A program made the position numbers and the translations under genes. Below, one piece after another: positions 30,651 to 37,836 of a stretch of DNA of 42,707 nt (the stretch's first letter is position 1; each line of letters begins with the position of its first letter). The stretch is from a virus, in the IMG/VR virus record IMGVR_UViG_3300037827_000112, positions 1 to 42,707 of that record; one strand, written 5' to 3'. The notes beneath the pieces are model-generated. The model saw only the letters and a program-made list of their open reading frames with translations, did not search any database and had not been told where the DNA came from.

Positions 30651-31427
30651 ATGCCGAACGGGCCGACAGTCTGCGCAATCATGCTCACGAAGGACAGGCC
30701 GGAGCTGGCCGCCAAAGCGGTCGAGTGCTTCAGAAAGCAGACTTACCCAGTAAAGGCGCTTTATCTTCAGGATTTCGGAGTTCAGCGTTTCGATCCGGGA
30801 AACGTTCGTGATCTTCGGATGTGTCTGGCGTGGGACGCGCCGAATGGAACCATCGGAAGCAACCGAAACGCCGCGAACAAAGGCGCGAGCGGTTACCAGT
30901 TCCGGAACCAAACCTCCGCGCCATGGCTATCGCCCGACATCTTCATCCACTGGGACGATGACGACTGGAGCCATCCGAACCGCATCGCGGAGCAAGTCGC
31001 ATTCCTTCAGGCGAGCGGCGCGGACGCAGTGGGTTTCAACGAAATGCTGTTCTGGCGCACATTCACCCACATCGAGGACCATTACTGCGAGGGCGGCGAA
31101 TGCTGCGCGCCGCAAGCGTGGCTCTACTCTCATCCTCGACCCGATAGACCTCTTGGCACATCGCTGTGTTACTGGAGAAAGACATGGGAGCGTAAGCCAT
31201 TTGCCGATGGGCCTAAGCCGGGAATGCCGAGCGAATTTTTCCACTGGTTCAGGGAATTGAAGGTGGTCGCGGTGTCGTCTTTGGAGCGCGGCGAACCGCG
31301 GATGGTCGCGCGGATTCATGGAGCCAACTTCGGAACATACGATTTAGAAGGGCTGATCGCCGGCGGTTCGCGTGAGTGGAAACGGGTGCCGGATTGGGAC
31401 GAAAGGATTCGCAGCATACTCGCATGA
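30651..31427 (+). CDS. Family 2-like glycosyltransferase (GT-A)
   Basis: 258 residues. Opens like a GT2 enzyme: TVCAIMLTKDRPELAAKAVE, and has FIHWDDDDWSHPNRIAEQVA, the DxD metal site, about residue 100. The second half (GTSLCYWRKTWERKPFADG) fits acceptor-side elements. First gene of the island; predicted leaderless transcript. Its stop overlaps the start of a transposase fragment, so its original 3' neighbour has probably been replaced. Sugar donor and acceptor unknown. Confidence 0.8.
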   Translation: MPNGPTVCAIMLTKDRPELAAKAVECFRKQTYPVKALYLQDFGVQRFDPGNVRDLRMCLAWDAPNGTIGSNRNAANKGASGYQFRNQTSAPWLSPDIFIHWDDDDWSHPNRIAEQVAFLQASGADAVGFNEMLFWRTFTHIEDHYCEGGECCAPQAWLYSHPRPDRPLGTSLCYWRKTWERKPFADGPKPGMPSEFFHWFRELKVVAVSSLERGEPRMVARIHGANFGTYDLEGLIAGGSREWKRVPDWDERIRSILA

Positions 31428-31600
31428 AGAAACATCACGCTTCCCCGAAGCATCTGGCGCGGTACGTCGATGAGTTCGCATTTCGATTGAACGAAGGCAA
31501 CGTCAAGCGCCACACATTCGAGCGCCTTGATTCGTTCGTGGACGCCATCGTAGGGAAACGCCTGACGTATGCTCGGTTGATTGCCAAGGTGCCAGCATGA
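31424..31600 (+). pseudogene. IS1595-family transposase, C-terminal fragment
   Basis: 58 residues: KKHHASPKHLARYVDEFAFR then LNEGNVKRHTFERLDSFVDA and GKRLTYARLIA. The phrase SPKHLxRYxDEFxFR and the ending RLTYxxLIA are the C-terminus of ISXO2/IS1595 DDE transposases, whose full length is near 300 residues. The catalytic core is absent, so the fragment cannot transpose. It still has an ATGA coupled to the upstream glycosyltransferase and may be translated as a small protein. Confidence 0.75.
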
Positions 31601-31764
31601 GCGACATCCGAATCAGAACGAACGCCGGTTGCATTGAGAATTACTGTAATGAGCGCCTGTTCAATAAAGACGACTCGAAAGAGATTCGTGATGTATTTCG
31701 CCAGATCCTTGCTCACGTTAAGGCCATCCTTGAAGCCGATGCCGACGAGAGAAAGAAAGGCTAA
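31597..31764 (+). CDS. 55-residue protein downstream of transposase fragment
   Basis: ATGA overlap with the transposase fragment; stop TAA lies inside the 8-bp duplicated target CTAACTAT. Helical, charged sequence (IENYCNERLFNKDDSKEIRD, VKAILEADADERKKG). Probably the second ORF of the old insertion sequence, carried along rather than native to the phage. Function unknown. Confidence 0.55.
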   Translation: MSDIRIRTNAGCIENYCNERLFNKDDSKEIRDVFRQILAHVKAILEADADERKKG

Positions 31765-31768
31765 CTAT
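31761..31768 (+). repeat. Target site duplication, left copy (CTAACTAT)
   Basis: CTAACTAT directly precedes the left terminal inverted repeat and recurs at 32223-32230 directly after the right one. Eight bases is the duplication length known for IS1595-family elements. Confidence 0.85.
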
Positions 31769-31795
31769 GGGAATTATATACATGACTACCTCAGC
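31769..31795 (+). repeat. Left 27-bp terminal inverted repeat of the cassette
   Basis: Begins GGGAATTATATACATGAC and ends CTCAGC; the exact reverse complement is at 32196-32222. Confidence 0.95.
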
Positions 31796-31807
31796 GAGGA
31801 GGTTGAG

Positions 31808-32200
31808 ATGCCAACATTGAGGGAACTTGAAGCGCAATTCATCGCCTATCGAGAAGAGACTAAGGAGGAGATGTTCGCTCGCGGCCACATCAAACCAGCA
31901 GCCTTGTTTCAGCGCGTTGGTATGCTGCAAGAAGCTCACGGTGTGCGTTTTATTTGCCCGAAGTCGTTCGCCACGCACGGCGGAAAGGTTGGAGCGCATT
32001 CTGTGCAGGTGTATTTTGCGGGCAGCCCAGTTCCTAGCGATATGGGGACGAACAAGGACGGCCAAACCGTTCGTTGGAACGCCTCTGGAACGTCTCTTGA
32101 CGATTTATCTCTCTCGCCGTCGATTCAGGAGCAGGACAGCATTTGTGGATGGCACGGATTTGTAGGAAACAGCGGCGTCCCTGCTGGAAGTGCAAGCTGA
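31808..32200 (+). CDS. Cassette gene: DUF6527-like phage protein
   Basis: 130 residues. A GAGGAGG ribosome site lies just inside the left repeat (31796-31802). Longer open frame upstream runs through the repeat and is not needed. N-terminal helices (LRELEAQFIAYREETKEEMF), then ICPKSFATHGGKVGAHSVQV, TVRWNASGTSLDDLSLSPSI and ICGWHGFVGNSG. The CGWHGF motif and the RW-SG-L-L-L-PS pattern match DUF6527-like small phage proteins. The last codons and stop use bases of the right repeat. Function unknown; it is the cargo of the cassette. Confidence 0.6.
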   Translation: MPTLRELEAQFIAYREETKEEMFARGHIKPAALFQRVGMLQEAHGVRFICPKSFATHGGKVGAHSVQVYFAGSPVPSDMGTNKDGQTVRWNASGTSLDDLSLSPSIQEQDSICGWHGFVGNSGVPAGSAS

Positions 32201-32222
32201 GGTAGTCATGTATATAATTCCC
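32196..32222 (-). repeat. Right 27-bp terminal inverted repeat of the cassette
   Basis: Reverse complement of 31769-31795 without mismatch. Contains the TGA stop of the cassette gene at 32198-32200. Confidence 0.95.
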
Positions 32223-32230
32223 CTAACTAT
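32223..32230 (+). repeat. Target site duplication, right copy (CTAACTAT)
   Basis: Second copy of the 8-bp duplication, directly after the right terminal repeat. Confidence 0.85.
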
Positions 32231-32232
32231 AC

Positions 32233-32249
32233 TCATGTATATAATTCCC
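32233..32249 (-). repeat. Third IS-end copy (right end of the IS1595 relic)
   Basis: TCATGTATATAATTCCC matches the outer 17 bases of the cassette's right repeat in the same orientation, then diverges. Taken as the surviving right end of the relic into which the cassette jumped. Confidence 0.75.
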
Positions 32250-32387
32250 AAACCAATACCACCTGAAAAGCTCTCGCGCATCAAGAAACGCGCCGCGCTC
32301 GCGGCCCGACACCGGCGCGACCCAGGCAATACTGAAATGGTCTACGGAAGCGGAAAGCGCGGCTCATTTGAAACGAGGAAGCGATAA
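32235..32387 (+). CDS. 50-residue basic protein, start inside an IS end
   Basis: ATG 32235 lies in the relic's right end; the stop overlaps the next ATG (TAATG). Lys/Arg-rich (EKLSRIKKRAALAARHRRDP, ETRKR). It may be the rest of a gene whose 5' end was destroyed by the IS, now starting from an ATG supplied by the IS end. No function recognised. Confidence 0.4.
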   Translation: MYIIPKPIPPEKLSRIKKRAALAARHRRDPGNTEMVYGSGKRGSFETRKR

Positions 32388-33226
32388 TGTCAGTTTGGCT
32401 CTGTATCCCATCGAAGCGACCACCTCAAGAAGCCGAGAAGGTTCTGAAGTTGTGGCGCAAGCGCGGTTATAGGATTGCCCTGTTCTTGGACGATTGGAGG
32501 TTTGAGAACCGAACATATGATCGCATTCTGAGTGGTTTTACGACGGGTGGCTACCCAGGTTACGCGAATGCCGTGAACGCCCTCGTAAAAGACGTGGCGT
32601 ACATGGACTCAACCGCCGAATGGTTCATCGCGGCAGGTGACGATGTCGAACCGGATCTGAATCACTCAGCCGAAGAAATCGCGATTGAATGCTCGTCGTA
32701 TTTCGGTCGGATAAACGGCGTGTATAAGGTGGAATGTTTGAACTTCTACCAAGACCCGGACTTATCCGCAAGGGGGATACTTGGGCGTCCTGACTCCACC
32801 TTTGGCGTCATGCAACCGACAGGCGACCGCTGGGGAGACTCAACAGTCTCACGCCAGCGCTACGGACAGAACCGCGGCGCCTACATCGATCGCGTCTGTG
32901 GATCAGCATGGATCGGTCGCGAATTCGCGAAACGCGTGAATCAAGGCAACGGCCCGCTGTGGCCGGAATACAAGCACCAGTTCGTTGACGAGGAGCTTCA
33001 GGAAGTCGCAACGAAGCTGGGCGTCTTCTGGCAGCGACCGGACCTGATCCAGCTTCATCGACATTGGGGGCGCGGACCCGAAGCAGCGCCGAACATGCCG
33101 GGCCAACTGGAGAGAATGCCGGAGTTTCTGAAAGAGGCGAACTCGCCGGAGCATTGGGAAAAGTACAAGACGTTGCTCGAGAAGCGTAAGGCTGCGGGAT
33201 TCCCTGGATCGGAGTTGCTTCCGTGA
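32387..33226 (+). CDS. Glycosyltransferase-like protein
   Basis: 279 residues. Opening SVWLCIPSKRPPQEAEKVLK, then EWFIAAGDDVEPDLNHSAEE with a GDD-type acidic cluster where GT-A enzymes bind the metal and sugar nucleotide, and DSTFGVMQPTGDRWGD and VCGSAWIGREFAKRVNQGNG in the second half. The arrangement fits phage GT-A enzymes more than cellular GT2 proteins. ATG overlaps the previous stop. Next gene starts at GTGA. Confidence 0.65.
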   Translation: MSVWLCIPSKRPPQEAEKVLKLWRKRGYRIALFLDDWRFENRTYDRILSGFTTGGYPGYANAVNALVKDVAYMDSTAEWFIAAGDDVEPDLNHSAEEIAIECSSYFGRINGVYKVECLNFYQDPDLSARGILGRPDSTFGVMQPTGDRWGDSTVSRQRYGQNRGAYIDRVCGSAWIGREFAKRVNQGNGPLWPEYKHQFVDEELQEVATKLGVFWQRPDLIQLHRHWGRGPEAAPNMPGQLERMPEFLKEANSPEHWEKYKTLLEKRKAAGFPGSELLP

Positions 33227-33444
33227 GCGAAAATGGCGAGCGCGTTACGATCAGCCAATTGATCGCGGAGCTTGAGAAGATCAAGGCTCGCGATGGTGAC
33301 CTTGGCGTCTCATGCCGATGTTTACAGCACGGAGTGTTTGAGCGTTGGAAGTTAAACATTATCAGGAACTTTGATAACGTCCCGACCGTTCTGTCGTTCT
33401 GGGAAACCGATACATACGAGAACCTGCGGCCCGTTGCTCTTTAA
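33223..33444 (+). CDS. Small SELI/GDxDV-type phage protein
   Basis: 73 residues, GTG start overlapping the preceding TGA. Contains ISQLIAELEKIKARDGDLGV, like the gene at 18311 (ASELIKVLQDVISEHGDVDV), then short strands (WKLNIIRNFDNVPTVLSFWE). Two copies of one family in one genome. Function unknown. Confidence 0.6.
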   Translation: MSENGERVTISQLIAELEKIKARDGDLGVSCRCLQHGVFERWKLNIIRNFDNVPTVLSFWETDTYENLRPVAL

Positions 33445-33472
33445 ATGCGAAAAAGACGGAGAACCTGCACCC

Positions 33473-34297
33473 ATGGTCGAAGACCAACCTGACTGGGTTC
33501 ATCCAATCAACGAATCGAGCAACCGCGCTATCGTCTCGGCCGGGCTCGGTTCGCAGCATTACCGAAAGCTGCTTCGCTCGACGGAAAATCACTGCGCCGT
33601 TCACTGTCCAGACACTTGGCGGCTGTTCTTTGACGTTCTGCCGGCTGGCTGCGTACCGCATGAGCGGCGTCCGTACAAATTCAAACTCGCGGCGCTAGAG
33701 CGGCCCATCAGTGCGGGATTCCGATATGTGGTCTGGATGGACTCGACATTCCAACCGGTCGATTCGATTGAACCGCTGTGGGAGCATATTGCGGAGCACG
33801 GCTGGTATTGCGCGCGCCAGGGCGATGCAAAGCTGGGCGAGTGGACCACGGACGCAGCGCTTGACCGGTTTTGCCTGAACCGCGACGCGGCGATGAACAT
33901 TCCGTTGGTCTATAGCGGATTGGTGGGGTTCGACATGATGAGCGACCCGGGCAAGCAAATCTGGCAATCGTGGCGCGGATTGGAGACGCTCGGAGTTTTC
34001 GCCGGCGCCCACGAGAATATCCCGCACGCGCCGTTCGGCAATCACGGCCTGAAGTGGGTCGGGCACTGTTCGGCAGATCCGCGGTGTAAGGGTCACCGGC
34101 ACGACGAGAGCGCGTTATCGTTCATCCTCAGCCTATTGAAATTGACTCCGGTTGATGAGGACTTCGCGGGGCTGGGAATCGGCCGGCACGTGCCGGATTA
34201 CGATGTGGTCAAGATGCGTCAGACGCTGCTGTCGGAAGTCAACGACGCTTGCGATTTCCCTGCCTGGCAGGAAGAGGTTATCAAATTGTGCCGGTAA
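33473..34297 (+). CDS. Glycosyltransferase-like protein, paralog of 35430 gene
   Basis: 274 residues from ATG 33473 (ACGGAGA upstream); an earlier in-frame start at 33371 lies in the previous gene. YKFKLAALERPISAGFRYVV, WMDSTFQPVDSIEPLWEHIA and GHRHDESALSFILSLL line up with KAYALKNVADAGDETLLWCD and GHRHDQSAASVIAW of the protein at 35430. The Met-Asp-Ser and Cys-Asp-Ala acidic positions may be the metal site. A HRHD(E/Q)SA motif in both suggests a conserved active-site element. The 28-base gap before it is empty. Confidence 0.6.
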   Translation: MVEDQPDWVHPINESSNRAIVSAGLGSQHYRKLLRSTENHCAVHCPDTWRLFFDVLPAGCVPHERRPYKFKLAALERPISAGFRYVVWMDSTFQPVDSIEPLWEHIAEHGWYCARQGDAKLGEWTTDAALDRFCLNRDAAMNIPLVYSGLVGFDMMSDPGKQIWQSWRGLETLGVFAGAHENIPHAPFGNHGLKWVGHCSADPRCKGHRHDESALSFILSLLKLTPVDEDFAGLGIGRHVPDYDVVKMRQTLLSEVNDACDFPAWQEEVIKLCR

Positions 34298-34836
34298 GCG
34301 CGTGGCAGGGCGTGAGCGCCATCATGGACGAGATTGATCGTCTCGCGCCGAAATCCGTCCTCGATTTGGGTGTGGGCTTCGGCAAGTATGGCGTGCTCTG
34401 CCGTGAGCTGCTGGACGCACGGCACGGTCGCTGCCGGCCGGAACAGTGGCAGACGCGCATCGTGGGCTACGAAGCGCACCGAGCCTACGTCAATCCGTGC
34501 TGGCACGTCTACACGTGCGTCATCGAAAACGATTTCACGAAATACGCGGCCAGGGGCTTCGATTTGGTGCTGATGATAGACTCGCTTGAGCATCTTGAGC
34601 CGAACGTCGGAAAACGGTATTTGTGGGAGTTGGTTCACCAAAACAAACAGGTGATCGTGAGCGTCCCGAATGGGTTGATGGAGCAGGGCGAAGTTTACGG
34701 GAATGCGTTTGAGGCGCACAAGTGGACGTTCAACGGGACCGAAGAATTTGAGCAGTACGAATTCAAGCTTATCCACCAAAGCGTCTGCACGGTGGTGAGC
34801 ATCAAGGGGATTGAGAATGAAGAATCGAGACGGTGA
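34288..34836 (+). CDS. SAM-dependent methyltransferase, class I
   Basis: 182 residues from GTG 34288, overlapping the previous gene by ten bases, with GAAGAGG upstream. Motif I VLDLGVGFGKYGVLCRELL (about 21-39) and FDLVLMIDSLEHLEPNVG (motif IV/post-I acidic loop) are typical of Methyltransf_11/23 small-molecule or glycan methyltransferases. Position between two glycosyltransferase-like genes suggests that it O-methylates a sugar made or added by the island. Confidence 0.8.
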   Translation: MPVSAWQGVSAIMDEIDRLAPKSVLDLGVGFGKYGVLCRELLDARHGRCRPEQWQTRIVGYEAHRAYVNPCWHVYTCVIENDFTKYAARGFDLVLMIDSLEHLEPNVGKRYLWELVHQNKQVIVSVPNGLMEQGEVYGNAFEAHKWTFNGTEEFEQYEFKLIHQSVCTVVSIKGIENEESRR

Positions 34837-34839
34837 TTA

Positions 34840-35433
34840 ATGTACTCGCAGGATCAGGAAGAGCAACACATCCTCGCGGCGCTGCGTGATGTGCCCGGCT
34901 TCGGTCACCAGGCGCGATTCCTGGACATTGGCGCATGGCACCCGAAAACCTTCAGCAACACCCGCGCACTGTTTGAACTCGGATGGTCTGGTGTCATGAT
35001 TGAGCCTTCGCCAGGTCCAATGCTCAACCTGCTCGCCGACTACGGCAATGAGCCGCGCATCGCACTGGTCTCGGCCGCTGTTGGTCTTGAGACTGGCTTC
35101 GCGTCCATGCACATCACGGACGACGCGGTATCGACACTGGACGCCAAGAGCTTCGAGATGTGGAAAGACCACGCGAAGTTTCACGGCTCGATGTCCGTGC
35201 CGATTATCACACTCGAAGATATCGCGATGCGATTCGGTGGGTTCGACTTCTGGAACATAGATGCCGAGGGGATCAGCGTGGATTTATTCAAACGGATGAT
35301 GGTGTTGGGACATGAGCCGCGTTGTGTGTGTGTCGAGCACGACGGGCGCGAAGGCGAACTGATTTCGTCGGCCAGCTTGAAGTACAACGTGGTCTATGGA
35401 AATGGAACGAACCTCGTGATGGTGCGGAAATGA
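34840..35433 (+). CDS. FkbM-family methyltransferase
   Basis: 197 residues. FLDIGAWHPKTFSNTRALFE (SAM-binding motif I variant of FkbM), SGVMIEPSPGPMLNLLADYG, LVSAAVGLETG, and a C-terminal IPIITLEDIAMRFG-type and FDFWNIDAEG, in the exact order of the FkbM family, which O-methylates sugars and small molecules. Second methyltransferase of the island, starting three bases after the first ends. Confidence 0.85.
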   Translation: MYSQDQEEQHILAALRDVPGFGHQARFLDIGAWHPKTFSNTRALFELGWSGVMIEPSPGPMLNLLADYGNEPRIALVSAAVGLETGFASMHITDDAVSTLDAKSFEMWKDHAKFHGSMSVPIITLEDIAMRFGGFDFWNIDAEGISVDLFKRMMVLGHEPRCVCVEHDGREGELISSASLKYNVVYGNGTNLVMVRK

Positions 35434-36230
35434 GGCGCTGCATCGTAAATGTCGCGACGGGACGGTATGTCAAAGGGCAAGAGCGAATGCGCGAAGCATT
35501 CCGAATTCCCGGCTGCGGCGAGATGACAGTAGCGACGTGGCCCGATGAGCTTCCAGATGGATGCCCACCGCACGCCGAGGTTCCGTACGCGATGAAGGCG
35601 TACGCTCTCAAAAACGTGGCCGATGCTGGCGATGAAACTCTACTTTGGTGCGATGCCTGCATACTCCCCGGCGCCCGACCGCTTACTGACTTATGGGAAA
35701 AGATCGAACGTGATGGCGTGTGGCTCGCGAACAACGGATTCTCGAATTACGAATGGACGGCGGATTTCGCGTATCCGGAGTTGTTTCGAGAAGAACTCGC
35801 AAAGTGGGGCATTGATCCTGATCGACACTCGCCGCTCCCAGCGTACCTGCTGGAGGAATTACGAAAGCTCAATAAAAAGATCCCGCACGTGGTGGCGACG
35901 GCGTTCGGAATCTCGTTAAAGCATCCCAAGGGCAGAGCATTTCTGGATGAGTATTACCGTCTTGCAAGCGAAACGAAAGCGTTCTGTGGGCCGTGGACGA
36001 ATCTGGGGCGTACAGCGATGTATGCGCCAGATTTCACAGAGCAGTGGATGCCCGGTGAGCGTCAATGCGTGTGCGGACCTCCCGACGTGCGCGGCCATCG
36101 GCACGATCAGAGTGCCGCGAGCGTAATCGCGTGGCGGCTGGGAGTAGAATTGACGGACTGTCCCGAGTGGTTCAGCTATCGAGGAGGCGAGACGGATAAA
36201 ACCTGTCTCATTGCAGATGGAAGCTACTGA
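35430..36230 (+). CDS. Glycosyltransferase-like protein, paralog of 33473 gene
   Basis: 266 residues from the ATG overlapping the FkbM gene (ATGA). CIVNVATGRYVKGQERMREA at the N-terminus, ETLLWCDACILPGARPLTDL in the middle, GHRHDQSAASVIAWRLGVEL near the end. Shares the LW-x-D and GHRHD(E/Q)SA elements with the protein at 33473. No TM segment. Likely a sugar transferase acting on the same glycan, though catalysis is not proven by sequence. Confidence 0.6.
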   Translation: MRRCIVNVATGRYVKGQERMREAFRIPGCGEMTVATWPDELPDGCPPHAEVPYAMKAYALKNVADAGDETLLWCDACILPGARPLTDLWEKIERDGVWLANNGFSNYEWTADFAYPELFREELAKWGIDPDRHSPLPAYLLEELRKLNKKIPHVVATAFGISLKHPKGRAFLDEYYRLASETKAFCGPWTNLGRTAMYAPDFTEQWMPGERQCVCGPPDVRGHRHDQSAASVIAWRLGVELTDCPEWFSYRGGETDKTCLIADGSY

Positions 36231-36375
36231 CGATTTCACGCTGATTGAACAAGAGCTTGTAGCGCAAGCGCGGCTCATCACAGATGCGAAGTACGAAATG
36301 CGCGAGCAGGATTTCTACGAGTCGATACGCCACATAGTGCCGATCTGGTCCGAGCGTTGGGGATCACACGCATGA
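36217..36375 (+). CDS. 52-residue acidic helical protein
   Basis: Starts 14 bases before the preceding stop and ends by ATGA overlap with the next glycosyltransferase. Acidic, helical (DDFTLIEQELVAQARLITD, YEMREQDFYESIRHIVPIW). Short, but coupled on both sides. Function unknown. Confidence 0.5.
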   Translation: MEATDDFTLIEQELVAQARLITDAKYEMREQDFYESIRHIVPIWSERWGSHA

Positions 36376-37262
36376 AACTCACCGCGCTGATGCCGTGCCG
36401 GAATGAGGATTGGTGCCTCGGGCTCTCCGCGCGCGTGGCGCTCACCTGGGCCGATGCGTTGTGCATTCTGAACCACGCATCGACAGACGAAACCGTGGAC
36501 ATCATCGCCGAAGTCTCGCGCGAGCATCCTGGACGTGTTCATTTGATCTCGGCGCCGGAACTCCAGTGGTCAGAGATGCAACATCGGCAGATGCTGCTCG
36601 AAGCTGCGCGCGATCGCGGCGCAACCCACATCGCCATTGTCGACGCCGATGAAATCCTCACTGGCAACCTGATCGAATTCGCCCGCACCGGCATTGGAAC
36701 GGCGGCGGCGCGCGGACTGGTGGAGTTGCCTGGCTACAATCTCCGCGCCTCATTGAATCGCTATCACCTGAACGGAACATGGGGACGGCGGCATTTCGCT
36801 TTTGCGTTCGAAGACAATCCTCGATTGCACTGGTTCGAGAAAGGCCGAACGACGGAGCAATTTCACAAGCGTGTTCCGGATGGACCGCTGGAGAGGCGCA
36901 ATCCATCGCCGATTCCACAAGGCCACGGTGGGATCATGCACCTGTGGGGCGTGAGTGACCGGCGGCTACGCGCCAAGCACCGGGCGTACCGCATCACAGA
37001 AGCGTTGCGTTGGCCGGAGAAACCGCACGCTGAAATCGAGCGCATGTATTCGTGGTGGCGCACCGGGATAAAGCCCGAGGAGCCGAATAACTGGCAGTTC
37101 GCGGACGTGCCGGAGTCCTGGTGGTCGCCGTACGAGAAGTGGATGAAGTATCTCAACGTGAGCGCAATTCCATGGCAGGAAGCATGGTGCGATGAGATGA
37201 TAGAGAGACATGGCATTCAAAGATTTGAAGGGCTCTCGGTTCAATCGTCTTCTCGCGGTTGA
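36372..37262 (+). CDS. Family 2 glycosyltransferase
   Basis: 296 residues from ATG 36372. KLTALMPCRNEDWCLGLSAR and CILNHASTDETVDIIAEVSR are the nucleotide-sugar-binding start of GT2 enzymes; HIAIVDADEIL (about 95) holds the DxD. HFAFAFEDNPRLHWFEKGRT and HGGIMHLWGVSDRRLRAKHR follow. The last 18 residues (RHGIQRFEGLSVQSSSRG) are read out of phase through the start of the HNH-type gene, so the original C-terminus was probably altered. Confidence 0.8.
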   Translation: MKLTALMPCRNEDWCLGLSARVALTWADALCILNHASTDETVDIIAEVSREHPGRVHLISAPELQWSEMQHRQMLLEAARDRGATHIAIVDADEILTGNLIEFARTGIGTAAARGLVELPGYNLRASLNRYHLNGTWGRRHFAFAFEDNPRLHWFEKGRTTEQFHKRVPDGPLERRNPSPIPQGHGGIMHLWGVSDRRLRAKHRAYRITEALRWPEKPHAEIERMYSWWRTGIKPEEPNNWQFADVPESWWSPYEKWMKYLNVSAIPWQEAWCDEMIERHGIQRFEGLSVQSSSRG

Positions 37263-37836
37263 ACACCTAGGCGGTTCGTTCTGGCGCTGCCTCTGCGACT
37301 GCGGAAACTACACCCGGGCAAACGCGAGCAATCTTCGGAATGACCACACCAAAAGCTGTGGGTGCCTAAAGGTAGAGTCTTCTACGAAGCACGGGCTGGT
37401 GGACAGCCCGGAATACAATGCGTGGGCGAATATGACCGCGCGGTGCGAGAACCCAACCCATCCTAACTTCAAGCACTATGGCGCACGCGGAATCCGCGTG
37501 TTCAGCGAATGGCTTGGGCGTGGAGGCTTCGCTAGATGGCTGGCGCACGTTGGGCGTCGCCCTTCCGCTTTACATTCAATTGAACGAATTGACAACGAAA
37601 ATGGATACGTTCCTGGTAATCTTCGGTGGGCAACGCGCGGCGAGCAGATGCGCAACACGAGGGCGAACCATTGGATCGAGATAGATGGCGAGCGCCACAC
37701 CGTTTCCGATTGGGCAACGCTCAAGGGGCTGCACTTCACCACGATTCACCACCGGCTAGCACGCGGCATGAGCGAACGTGATGCTGTTTGTATTCCTCCG
37801 CGCGAAGGCGGACGCCGGATGAGCAAAAAGAAATGA
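37210..37836 (+). CDS. HNH/AP2-type phage protein with zinc fingers
   Basis: 208 residues. CLCDCGNYTRANASNL and SCGCLK form a zinc site, then NAWANMTARCENPTHPNFKH, YGARGIRVFSEWLGRGGFAR, SIERIDNENGYVPGNLRWAT and EQMRNTRAN, the order seen in HNH/AP2-type homing-endonuclease-like phage proteins. It overlaps the 3' end of a glycosyltransferase gene by 53 bases. Many such proteins are selfish or lost nuclease activity; the HNH histidines are only partly visible. Confidence 0.75.
   Translation: MAFKDLKGSRFNRLLAVEHLGGSFWRCLCDCGNYTRANASNLRNDHTKSCGCLKVESSTKHGLVDSPEYNAWANMTARCENPTHPNFKHYGARGIRVFSEWLGRGGFARWLAHVGRRPSALHSIERIDNENGYVPGNLRWATRGEQMRNTRANHWIEIDGERHTVSDWATLKGLHFTTIHHRLARGMSERDAVCIPPREGGRRMSKKK

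Larger units (their letters stand above)
31769..32222 (+). mobile_element. 454-bp mobile insertion cassette with 27-bp TIRs, no transposase
   Basis: Ends are perfect 27-bp inverted repeats (31769-31795 and 32196-32222, outermost bases GGGAATTATATACATGAC), flanked by 8-bp direct repeats CTAACTAT. The only gene inside (31808-32200) is not a transposase and its stop codon is in the right repeat. This is the structure of a mobile insertion cassette mobilised in trans. It sits inside the relic of an IS with related ends. Perfect repeats suggest recent insertion. Confidence 0.85.
31424..32249 (+). mobile_element. Relic of an IS1595-type insertion sequence (right part)
   Basis: From the transposase C-terminal fragment to the IS-end-like sequence at 32233-32249. 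The left portion, with the transposase N-terminus and left end, is missing. Removing the 454-bp cassette and one copy of its duplication joins 31768 to 32231, giving fragment, 55-codon ORF and right end in one compact row. Right-end sequence matches the cassette's ends over 17 bases. Confidence 0.6.
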
